The notes below the pieces were generated by a model. That model did no database searches. It was not told where the DNA came from and saw only the letters and a program-made list of their open reading frames with translations. This document shows, piece by piece, positions 7,524-14,231 of a stretch of 15,990 nt of DNA (position 1 is its first letter; each line of letters opens with the position of its first letter). The position numbers and the translations under genes are program-made. Origin of the DNA: an uncultured Brevundimonas sp. (GTDB lineage Bacteria; Pseudomonadota; Alphaproteobacteria; Caulobacterales; Caulobacteraceae); contig CAMPGL010000028.1 in the NCBI GenBank assembly GCA_946885435.1, forward strand, positions 1 through 15,990, read 5' to 3'.

Positions 7524-8149
7524 GCCTCGACCAGCGGACGGACCGCGGCGACGGCGGCGCGGGCCTTTTCCGCGGTCTCTTCGGGCGACTGCCCCGGTTT
7601 GTAGATTTCCGAGCCGAGGCCGAAGCCGCGCGCGCCGGCCGCCCACCAGTCGGCCATGGTCGAGGGGCCCGCGCCGCCGACGGCGAGCACGGTGGCGTCC
7701 CTCGGCAGGACGGCCATCAGGGCCTTGAGGTGGCCCGGCCCGACGCTGGAGGCGGGAAAGAGCTTCAGATAGCGGGCGCCGGCATCATAGGCGGAGAAGG
7801 CCTCGGTCGCGGTCTGGACGCCGGGCATCGGATCGAGGCCGAGGTCACGGCTGCGCTTGATGACCGCCGGGTTGGTGTTGGGCGCGACCACGATGCGGCC
7901 GCGGGCTTCGGCGACGTGGTCGACCATGTCGGGCGACAGCACCGTGCCGGAGCCGCAGACCAGACGGTCGCCCCAGCGCTCGGTCAGGCGGCGCAGGCTC
8001 TCGAAGGGCTCGGGAGAGTTCAGCGGGATCTCCACGATGCGGACGCCGCCGGCGTGCAGCGCCTCGGCGTGGGCCTCGATCTCGTCGGGGGTGACGCCGC
8101 GCAGGATGGCGACGACCGGGACGGTGCGCATGGCCTCGTCGAGTTTCAT
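7514..8149 (-). CDS. dgoA: 2-dehydro-3-deoxy-6-phosphogalactonate aldolase (211 aa)
   Basis: This class I aldolase of the KDPG/KDPGal family splits 2-keto-3-deoxy-6-phospho-galactonate (or gluconate) into pyruvate and glyceraldehyde 3-phosphate. Visible signatures are VVAILRGVTPDE, E40 in IVEIPLNS, CGSGTVL, APNTNP, and the Schiff-base lysine K129 in YLKLFPAS, followed by the phosphate-binding VGGAGPS. Length and the EIPLNSPEP motif fit the DgoA branch rather than Eda. The ATG overlaps the dgoK stop by four bases (ATGA), so translation is probably coupled, and AAAGG lies upstream as a ribosome site. It is the last gene of the operon and its 3' end overlaps that of the convergent fusion gene by 10 bases. 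The KDPG versus KDPGal choice is inferred from its dgoK neighbour. Confidence 0.92.
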   Translation of the reverse strand: MKLDEAMRTVPVVAILRGVTPDEIEAHAEALHAGGVRIVEIPLNSPEPFESLRRLTERWGDRLVCGSGTVLSPDMVDHVAEARGRIVVAPNTNPAVIKRSRDLGLDPMPGVQTATEAFSAYDAGARYLKLFPASSVGPGHLKALMAVLPRDATVLAVGGAGPSTMADWWAAGARGFGLGSEIYKPGQSPEETAEKARAAVAAVRPLVEAQA

Positions 8150-9048
8150 GGCCGGACCTTTCGATAGAGGGCGGTAAGGCCCGCCAGCGCCGCGTCGCGG
8201 CCGTCGAAGGTCTCCGACGCGATCCCGCGCAGGGCGAACGCGCGCTCGTAGAGGAGGCAGAGTTCCGGCTCGCCGATGAGGACGACGCGCTCGGGCCGGA
8301 CGTCGAGGCAGGCGGGCGTGCTGGCGATCTCGGCGCCGATGAGCAGGCCCGACAGGTAGGAGGCCGAGCCGGCCGGGTCGGCGTCCCCGCCGACCACCCG
8401 CGAGCGCACGGTGAAGAGGCGCGAGGCCAGGGCCGAGCCGTCGCCCGCGGCCATCACCCCGGCGTCGAAGTCGGGACCGAGCTCGGCGGGGTGGTCGGTC
8501 TTCAGAACGCCGTGCTTGCTGAGCAGGCCGAACAGCTCGCCGGTCATGGCGGTGACGAACCGCTCCAGCCGGCCGTCGCGGGCGAGCGCCCATTTGGCGT
8601 GGGTGCCGGGGTGGCAGATGAGATGCTCGCCCTGGAGGCGGGTGAGCTCTGCGTTCAGCCAGCCGAGAATCTGTGTCTCCTCGCCGCGCATGACGTCCGG
8701 CGCGGCCACGACGCCCCGGCCGCGCAGGCCGGGCGTCAGCCAGACGTCGTCGGCGACGCGGTCGAGGCCGGCCGCCAGCTCATCGAGCGAGGCCGGGCAG
8801 TCGAGATAGTCCACGACCTTCCAGCCCAGCGTCGAGCCGATCATGCCGCAGAGGACGGCGGGCAGGCGCTCGGCGGACAGGGCCGGGCGGACCACCTCGT
8901 GGAAGACCCGCTCCGCCTCGCCGGGCTGGAGGCGGCCGACGCCGCATTCGAACTCGCGTTCCTCGAGCGGCTGGTCGTCGGCGCCCACGGTCCAGGCGCG
9001 CAGGTTGGTCGTGCCCCAGTCGCAGGCGAGGAACACGGGCTCGGCCAT
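8146..9048 (-). CDS. dgoK: 2-dehydro-3-deoxygalactonokinase (300 aa)
   Basis: DgoK phosphorylates 2-keto-3-deoxy-D-galactonate at C6 with ATP, feeding the aldolase encoded next to it. The protein opens with the sugar-kinase phosphate loop FLACDWGTTNLRAW. It also carries GMIGSTLGW, TPGLRG, DVMRGEETQILGWL, HLICHPGTHAKWAL and FVTAMTGELFGLL, all typical of the DgoK family, and the length of about 300 aa is normal for it. Its start codon directly abuts the stop of the SDR gene (TGAATG) and its stop overlaps the start of the aldolase, so it is an internal operon gene with coupled translation and only a weak ribosome site of its own. Its presence argues for a galactose-type pathway rather than the non-phosphorylated arabinose route. 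Confidence 0.93.
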   Translation of the reverse strand: MAEPVFLACDWGTTNLRAWTVGADDQPLEEREFECGVGRLQPGEAERVFHEVVRPALSAERLPAVLCGMIGSTLGWKVVDYLDCPASLDELAAGLDRVADDVWLTPGLRGRGVVAAPDVMRGEETQILGWLNAELTRLQGEHLICHPGTHAKWALARDGRLERFVTAMTGELFGLLSKHGVLKTDHPAELGPDFDAGVMAAGDGSALASRLFTVRSRVVGGDADPAGSASYLSGLLIGAEIASTPACLDVRPERVVLIGEPELCLLYERAFALRGIASETFDGRDAALAGLTALYRKVRP

Positions 9049-9801
9049 TCAGGTCCGGCCGCCGTCGATGACGAAGTTCTGGCCGGTGATCATCCGGCTG
9101 TCGTCCGCCGACAGGAACAGGCACAGGCGCGCCACGTCGTCGGGCAGGATGCGGTCCTTGAGCGCGACCTGCTCCATCCACTCGGCCTCGGCCTCCGGCG
9201 TCAGCCACAGGGCCAGCTGGCGCTCGGTGACGATCCAGCCGGGCGAGACGGTGTTGACCCGGATCTTCTGCGGTCCCCACTCGCGGGCCAGGCCCTTGGT
9301 CAGGGCGTTGATGGCGCCCTTGGCCGCGACATAGGTCGGCATCTCGGCGGGGCCGAGAAGAGCGTTGATCGAGCTGATGTTGAGGATCACCCCGCCGCCG
9401 GCCTCGACCATGCCGGGATAGACCGCGCGGCTGCAGATGAAGGCCGGGTCGAGGTTGACCGCCATGCCCCTGTGCCACTGCTCCAAGGTGGTTTCGGCGG
9501 CCTTGTGGCGGGTGTCGTTGGCGACGTTGTTGACCAGGATGGTGATGGGCCCGTGGCGCTCGGCGGCCTCGGCCAGCGTCGCTTCCAGGGCGGGGGCGTC
9601 GGTGACGTCGCAGCGCTTGAACCAGCTGCCGGGCGCCTTGGCCTCCACGCTCTCGCCGGCGGAGACGTCGAGGCCGACGAAGGCGACCCTGGCGCCCTGG
9701 CGCGTGTACTCCTCGACCATGCAGGCGCCGATGCCCGACGAGCCGCCGGTGATGAAGACGGACCGGCCCTCAAGGCTGGGATAGCGGGCGTAGTCAGGCA
9801 T
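9049..9801 (-). CDS. SDR-family NAD(P)-dependent aldose dehydrogenase (250 aa)
   Basis: This is a classical short-chain dehydrogenase. Visible are the cofactor loop ITGGSSGIG (17-25), D65 in RCDVTD, NNVAND, N116, S144 in NISSIN, the Y157-x3-K161 pair, and the C-terminal VIDGG. The N-terminal 'YPSLEGRSVFITGG', the 'NDTRHK' segment and the VSPGWIVTERQ region resemble my recollection of Caulobacter XylB (xylose dehydrogenase). Oxidation of an aldose at C1 to the lactone is therefore the likely reaction, with NAD as the probable cofactor. In this operon the simplest substrate is D-galactose, but xylose, L-arabinose or fucose cannot be excluded. Its ATG abuts the dehydratase stop (TGAATG), and GGGAG lies ten bases upstream inside the dehydratase gene. 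Confidence 0.86.
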   Translation of the reverse strand: MPDYARYPSLEGRSVFITGGSSGIGACMVEEYTRQGARVAFVGLDVSAGESVEAKAPGSWFKRCDVTDAPALEATLAEAAERHGPITILVNNVANDTRHKAAETTLEQWHRGMAVNLDPAFICSRAVYPGMVEAGGGVILNISSINALLGPAEMPTYVAAKGAINALTKGLAREWGPQKIRVNTVSPGWIVTERQLALWLTPEAEAEWMEQVALKDRILPDDVARLCLFLSADDSRMITGQNFVIDGGRT

Positions 9802-11526
9802 TCAGTGGGACTCCCGGGTGACCTCGTCGCCGCTGCGTCCCACAAGGAAGTCCAGGTCGCAGCCCTGGTCGGCCTGAAGGACGGAGTCGACGTAGAGCCT
9901 ATACCAGCCCCGGGCGGGCTGTGGCGCTTGTTCCTGCGCGTCGCGGCGGCGGCGGCGGTCGGCCAGTTCGTCCTCGCCGACACAGAGCTCGAGGGTGCGG
10001 GCCGGGCCGTCGAGCCTGATCTCGTCGCCGCTCTCGACCAGGGCCAGCGGCCCGCCGGCGGCGGCCTCGGGCGCGACGTGGAGGATGACGGCGCCATAGG
10101 CGGTGCCGCTCATCCGGGCGTCGGAGATGCGCAGCATGTCGCGCACGCCCTGGGCCAGGAGCTTCCTCGGCAGGGCCATGTTCCCGACCTCGGGCATGCC
10201 GGGATAGCCCTTGGGGCCGCAGCCCTTGAGAACGAGGACGGACGAGGCGTCGACCTCGAGGTCGGGGTCGTCGATGCGGGCGCGGTAGTCCTCGATGGTC
10301 TCGAAGACCACGGCCCGGCCGCGATGGCGCAGCAGGGACGGGGTGGCCGCGCTGGGCTTCATGATGGCGCCCTGGGGGCAGAGGTTGCCGCGCAGAACCC
10401 AGACGCCGGACGAGGGGCCGACTGGATCGAACAGGGGGCGGATGACCTCGCGGTTCCAGACCTCGGCCGTCTCGGCGATCGGGCCGATGGGCACGCCGGC
10501 CACGGTCAGGGCCTCGGGTTTCAGGACGGGCAGGAGCTCCTTCATCACGGCGGGCACGCCGCCGGCGTAGGCGAAGTCCTCCATCAGGAAGCGGCCCGAC
10601 GGCATGATGTCGACGAGCAGCGGCACCTCACGGCCCCAGCGGTCGAAGTCCTCCAGGCTCAGTTCGACGCCCAGCCGGCCGGCGAGGGCCAGCAGGTGGA
10701 GCACGGCGTTGGTGGAGCCTCCGACCGCGGCGTGGACCTTGATGGCGTTCTCGAAGGAGTCGCGGGTCAGGACCTTTGAAGGGCGCAGGTCGTCCTTGAC
10801 CATCTGCACGATGGTGCGGCCGGTGAGGTGGGCCAGGGTGCCGCGCCGGGCGTCGACGGCCGGCAGGGCGCCGTTCATCGGCAGGCTGATCCCCAGCGCC
10901 TCGATCAGGCTCGACATGGTCGAGGCCGTGCCCATGGTGTTGCAGACTCCGTGGCTGCGGCTCATGCCGGCCTCGGCGGCGGTGAAGTCGTCCATCGACA
11001 TCTCGCCGGCGCGGACGGCCTCCGACAGGCGCCAGACGTCGGTCCCCGAGCCGATGGGCTTGCCCTTGAAGGTCCCGTTCAGCTTGGGCCCGGCCGAGAC
11101 GACGATGGCGGGCAGGTCGACGCTGCAGGCCCCCATGAGCTGGCCCGGCGTGGTCTTGTCGCATCCGCCGAGCAGCACCACGCCGTCGATGGGATTGCCG
11201 CGGATCGACTCCTCGACCTCCATGGCCAGCAGGTTGCGGAACAGCATGGCGGTCGGCCGCATCTGGGTCTCGCCCAGCGACATGGCGGGGAACTCCAGCG
11301 GCAGGCCGCCGGCCTCCCAGACGCCGCGCTTCACGTGCTCGGCCAGGTCGCGCAGGTGGCCGTGGCAGGGGTTTAGCTCGGACCAGGTGTTGCAGATGCC
11401 GATGACCGGCCGGCCGTCGAAGACGTCGTCAGGCAGGCCGAGGCTCTTCATCCAGCTGCGGTGGATGAAACCGTCCCTGTCCAGCTTGCCGTAGCTGTGG
11501 GCGCTGCGGAACGGCTTGCGGCTCAC
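9802..11526 (-). CDS. IlvD/Edd-family sugar-acid dehydratase, L-arabinonate dehydratase-like (574 aa)
   Basis: This iron-sulfur dehydratase removes water from an aldonate to give the 2-keto-3-deoxy acid. The three cluster cysteines are C54 (SELNPCHGH), C122 (GGCDKTTPG) and C195 (GVCNTMGTAST), with K124 as the likely metal-ligand lysine. Also seen are VVSAGPKLNG, AAVGGSTNAVLHL, MPSGRFLMEDF, RGNLCPQGAIMKPSAA, GCGPKGYPGMPE and ISDARMSGTAYG. The end (VLQADQGCDLDFLVG) closely follows the L-arabinonate dehydratase type. The start is GTG at 11526, 11-12 bases after GGGAG; the frame continues upstream but there overlaps the lactonase gene. The true substrate is uncertain: the sequence looks arabinonate/galactonate/fuconate-like, while the operon context with dgoK favours D-galactonate. 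Confidence 0.93.
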   Translation of the reverse strand: MSRKPFRSAHSYGKLDRDGFIHRSWMKSLGLPDDVFDGRPVIGICNTWSELNPCHGHLRDLAEHVKRGVWEAGGLPLEFPAMSLGETQMRPTAMLFRNLLAMEVEESIRGNPIDGVVLLGGCDKTTPGQLMGACSVDLPAIVVSAGPKLNGTFKGKPIGSGTDVWRLSEAVRAGEMSMDDFTAAEAGMSRSHGVCNTMGTASTMSSLIEALGISLPMNGALPAVDARRGTLAHLTGRTIVQMVKDDLRPSKVLTRDSFENAIKVHAAVGGSTNAVLHLLALAGRLGVELSLEDFDRWGREVPLLVDIMPSGRFLMEDFAYAGGVPAVMKELLPVLKPEALTVAGVPIGPIAETAEVWNREVIRPLFDPVGPSSGVWVLRGNLCPQGAIMKPSAATPSLLRHRGRAVVFETIEDYRARIDDPDLEVDASSVLVLKGCGPKGYPGMPEVGNMALPRKLLAQGVRDMLRISDARMSGTAYGAVILHVAPEAAAGGPLALVESGDEIRLDGPARTLELCVGEDELADRRRRRDAQEQAPQPARGWYRLYVDSVLQADQGCDLDFLVGRSGDEVTRESH

Positions 11527-11584
11527 GGTGACGGGGCTCCCTCGACGGCGGTCAGGTCGATAACCCGCCGAAGCGCCGGAGGGT

Positions 11585-12445
11585 TCATCCCGCGAAGCGC
11601 GGTATCGGCAGGCCGGGCGCATCGACCTCAATGGAGAACAGGCCCCCGGCCAGCGGCTGGTTGGCGAGCGCGACCTCCGAGAGGTCCTCGCGCGCGCTGG
11701 TGATGAAGAGGGTCTTGAGGTCGGGACCGCCGAAGGCGCAGCTCGACGGCTGATCGACCGGGAGCTCGACGATCCGGTCGATGGTCCCGTCCGGCGCGTA
11801 GCGGACCACCCGCCAGGCGCCCCAGTGGGCGTTCCAGAGATAGCCCTCGGCGTCCACGGCCGCGCCATCGGGCGAGCCATCGGTGACGCGGGCGAAGAGC
11901 TGGCGATCGCCCAGCTCTCCGGTCTCAGGCTCGACCGCATAGGCCCAGATCAGCCCCTTGTCGGACTCGGCGACATAGAGGGTGCGGCCGTCCGGGCTGA
12001 AGGCCAGGGCGTTGGGGATGGTGATCGGCTGGATGATCCGCTGGATCGTCCAGTCGGGGTTCAGCCGATAGATCGAGCCGGCGTCGGCCACGGCGCCGTC
12101 GCGCATTGTACCCCACCAGAAGCGGCCCTGAGGGTCGGTCCCGCCGTCATTGGAGCGGTTCGCTTCCGGCTCGTTGGCGATGACGCGGACTTCGAACGCG
12201 CCGGTCTCGACATCCAGCACGCCGACGCCGCCTTCGGTGGCCAGCAGCAGGGATCCGTCCGCCATCAGCGCCCCCGCGCTTGCGCGGAGCGGCAGGCTCC
12301 AGGAGCCCTGTTCGTTGTTGCCCGACCGCCACCAGAACAGCAATTTGTTCTGGATATCGAACCAGTAAAGCCGCCCGCGCGCGGGGTCCCAGAGCGGCCC
12401 CTCGCCCAGCAGGGCCTCCGATTGAACGCAGCAAATCACGGCCAC
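11585..12445 (-). CDS. SMP-30/gluconolactonase-family sugar lactonase (286 aa)
   Basis: This is a six-bladed beta-propeller lactonase that opens the aldonolactone made by the dehydrogenase. The metal site expected of the family is complete: E15 (LGEGPLWD), N99 (NRSNDGGTDPQGRFWWGTM), N145 (ITIPNALAFSPDG) and D193 (DGSPDGAAVDAEGYLWNA). No signal peptide is seen, so it is cytosolic. The start is GTG at 12445, with AGGAG about nine bases upstream. It is the first gene of the minus-strand operon. The next gene starts 58 bases after its stop, the only real gap inside the operon. Resemblance to Caulobacter XylC-type lactonases is by motif, and the sugar specificity is not readable. Confidence 0.92.
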   Translation of the reverse strand: MAVICCVQSEALLGEGPLWDPARGRLYWFDIQNKLLFWWRSGNNEQGSWSLPLRASAGALMADGSLLLATEGGVGVLDVETGAFEVRVIANEPEANRSNDGGTDPQGRFWWGTMRDGAVADAGSIYRLNPDWTIQRIIQPITIPNALAFSPDGRTLYVAESDKGLIWAYAVEPETGELGDRQLFARVTDGSPDGAAVDAEGYLWNAHWGAWRVVRYAPDGTIDRIVELPVDQPSSCAFGGPDLKTLFITSAREDLSEVALANQPLAGGLFSIEVDAPGLPIPRFAG

Positions 12446-12520
12446 TCAAGGCGCTCCTGAATTTGGCGGAATGTCGGCTCGGCGACGCCGGCGTTCAGTG
12501 ATCCGGGCTCGGGCAAACCT

Positions 12521-12535
12521 GTCACAACGTGTGAC
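12521..12535. promoter_or_regulatory. Perfect 15-bp operator-like palindrome in the divergent promoter region
   Basis: GTCACA-ACG-TGTGAC is a perfect inverted repeat with 6-bp arms and a 3-base centre. It lies 76 bases upstream of the lactonase GTG and 72 bases upstream of the 75-aa gene, in the only region able to hold promoters for the sugar operon and the rightward genes. A dimeric repressor or activator of the LacI, GntR or IclR type could bind there. No such regulator gene is in the window. A separate 10-bp GC palindrome, ACGCCGGCGT, sits at 12485-12494. Confidence 0.55.
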
Positions 12536-12606
12536 CCCTCGTTCGGGTTCCATTCATTTCTCAGGCGCTTAGATTAAGGCACGTAAACGAGTCGGTGGGC
12601 ACCGAA

Positions 12607-12834
12607 ATGAACAAGCTCAGCTATCTGGACGTCTTCGGCATCAACCAGGACCGCGAGCACGACGAGGACATCCGCGTCGGCGACCTGGTCCGTACGGGCC
12701 AGAACGCATTCCCCCATTTCACCGTCATCGCCGTGGCCGGCGAGATGGCCTGGGTGCGCGACATCCAGAACGGCGCCGACGGCCTGACCGCCGTCAGCCG
12801 CTGCCGCCGGATCAACGGCGCACCGGCGCAGTAA
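12607..12834 (+). CDS. Small hypothetical protein (75 aa)
   Basis: The protein begins MNKLSYLDVFGINQDREHDEDIRVGDLVRTG and then has a beta-rich core (FTVIAVAGEMAWVRDIQNGADGLTAVSRC) of the kind seen in small SH3-like folds. I do not recognise the family. No signal peptide or membrane segment is visible. The start could be ATG 12607 or GTG 12595, which would add four residues. Neither has a strong ribosome site. It is divergent from the sugar operon and 107 bases upstream of the GH1-like gene. Coding is supported by GC-rich third positions and a balanced composition. A link to sugar metabolism is only positional. Confidence 0.7.
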   Translation: MNKLSYLDVFGINQDREHDEDIRVGDLVRTGQNAFPHFTVIAVAGEMAWVRDIQNGADGLTAVSRCRRINGAPAQ

Positions 12835-12854
12835 GCCGCCTCCAGCGTCCGCCG

Positions 12855-12869
12855 CCGGACACTGTCCGG
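12855..12869. promoter_or_regulatory. Perfect 15-bp palindrome before the GH1-like gene
   Basis: CCGGACA-C-TGTCCGG is a perfect inverted repeat with 7-bp arms and a one-base centre. It lies between the 75-aa gene (stop at 12834) and the GH1-like gene (ATG at 12942). The one-base centre makes a poor RNA hairpin loop but a good DNA site for a dimeric protein. There is no T-run after it, so it is not a standard terminator. An operator for the GH1-epimerase pair is a reasonable inference. Confidence 0.4.
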
Positions 12870-12941
12870 TGAACCATTCGGCCCTGCCACGGTTAAGTCA
12901 CCGGGGCCGGCGGCGATGGAGAGCGGACGATCACCACCTTC

Positions 12942-14231
12942 ATGTTCGCGACGGGGATCGAAAACAGCATCCCCCGGATCAAGGGCGGCTCCGTGCGGGT
13001 CGACCAGATGGAGTCCTGCGGCCACTACCGGATGTGGAGCACGGACTTCGACCTGTGCGAGGAGATGGGCATCCGCTTCCTGCGCTATGGCCCGCCGCTG
13101 CACACCACCCATCTGGGGCCCGGCAAGTACGACTGGGAGTTCGCGGACCTCACCTTCAATGACCTGAAGCGGCGCGACATCGTGCCGATCGTGGACCTGT
13201 GCCACTTCGGGGTGCCGGACTGGATCGGCGATTTCCAGAACCCCGACTTCCCCCAGCATTTCGAGACCTACGCCCGGGAGTTCGCGCGGCGGTTCCCGTG
13301 GGTTCAGCTCTACACCCCGGTCAACGAGATGTTCATCTGCGCCACCTTCTCGGCCAGGTACGGCTGGTGGAACGAAGAGGGCACGACCGACCAGACTTTC
13401 GTCCGGGCCCTGACCAACATCGTGAAGGCCAATGTGCTGGCCATGAAGGCCATCCTGGAGGTCCGGCCCGACGCCATCTTCGTGCAGAGCGAGAGCTCGG
13501 AATATTTCCACGCCGAGAACCCGCGGGCCATCAAGCCGGCCGAGATCCTGAACTCGATGCGGTTCCTGTCGCTGGACCTGAACTACGGCCACCGCGTCGA
13601 TTCCGAGATGTACTGCTACCTGCTCGACAACGGCATGACCCAGCAGGAATACGAGTTCTTCCTCGGCAACAGGCTGCGCCACCACTGCATCCTGGGCAAC
13701 GACTACTACTGGACGAACGAGCACCGGGTGTCGGCGGACGGCTCGACCCGGGCCTCGGGCGAGATCTTCGGCTACAGCGAGATCACCCGGCAGTACTACG
13801 ACCGGTACCGGCTGCCGGTGATGCACACCGAGACCAACATCGTCGAAGGCCCCAAGGGCGACGAGGCGGTGAACTGGCTGTGGAAGGAGTGGGCCAACGT
13901 CCTGAGGTGCCGCAACGACGGCATCCCGACGGTCGGTTTCACCTGGTACTCCCTGACCGACCAGATGGACTGGGACACCGCCCTGAGGGAGCCGAACGGG
14001 CGGGTTCACCCCGTCGGCCTCTACGACCTGAACCGTCAGATCCGGCCGGTCGGCAAGTGCTACAAGCAGATCATCCGGGAGTGGAAGGATGTGCTGCCGG
14101 TGCAGAGCCTCTGTCTGGCGGTGCCCATCGTCTATCCGTCCGAATACGAGGAGCGGCAGGCCCTGCGCCAGCGCTCGGAAGCGCGCGAGCTGAGGGCCGG
14201 CGAAAAGGAAATCGAGCGCGAGGAGGCCTGA
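12942..14231 (+). CDS. Family 1 glycosyl hydrolase-like protein (429 aa)
   Basis: This is a GH1-like (beta/alpha)8 barrel enzyme, probably a beta-glycosidase. E129 in LYTPVNEM is at the acid/base position (the usual NEP has become NEM), and E297 in VMHTETN is at the nucleophile position. TFSARYGWWNE, YYWTNEHRVSADG and FTWYSLTDQMDW complete the barrel. There is no signal peptide. The last 30 residues are highly charged (EERQALRQRSEARELRAGEKEIEREEA) and look like an added helix. The ATG at 12942 is the only standard start, because an in-frame TAA occurs at 12894. However, GGAGAG (12918-12923) is 18 bases from it and only six from an in-frame ATC at 12930, so a rare ATC start is possible. The stop overlaps the epimerase start by one base. 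Its paralogue is the N-terminal domain of the 5280-7523 fusion. Confidence 0.88.
   Translation: MFATGIENSIPRIKGGSVRVDQMESCGHYRMWSTDFDLCEEMGIRFLRYGPPLHTTHLGPGKYDWEFADLTFNDLKRRDIVPIVDLCHFGVPDWIGDFQNPDFPQHFETYAREFARRFPWVQLYTPVNEMFICATFSARYGWWNEEGTTDQTFVRALTNIVKANVLAMKAILEVRPDAIFVQSESSEYFHAENPRAIKPAEILNSMRFLSLDLNYGHRVDSEMYCYLLDNGMTQQEYEFFLGNRLRHHCILGNDYYWTNEHRVSADGSTRASGEIFGYSEITRQYYDRYRLPVMHTETNIVEGPKGDEAVNWLWKEWANVLRCRNDGIPTVGFTWYSLTDQMDWDTALREPNGRVHPVGLYDLNRQIRPVGKCYKQIIREWKDVLPVQSLCLAVPIVYPSEYEERQALRQRSEARELRAGEKEIEREEA

Noticed and set aside
8491..10779. 762-residue plus-strand open frame opposite dgoK, the SDR and the dehydratase
   Set aside because: It is a mirror of three well-supported minus-strand genes, low in complexity and rich in Gly, Ala, Asp and Val.
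12485..12494. 10-bp palindrome ACGCCGGCGT near the lactonase start
   Set aside because: Short GC-only palindromes of this kind are expected by chance in such DNA. The nearby 15-bp element is the better operator candidate.
12565..12590. CtrA-like site (TTAA-N7-TTAAC) before the 75-aa gene
   Set aside because: ATTAAGGCACGTAAAC has one good half-site, but the second half has the wrong spacing and bases. It is not a match to the consensus.
12621..14009. 462-residue minus-strand open frame opposite the GH1-like gene
   Set aside because: The opposite strand encodes a full GH1-type protein with both catalytic glutamates. The minus translation has no coherent motif.
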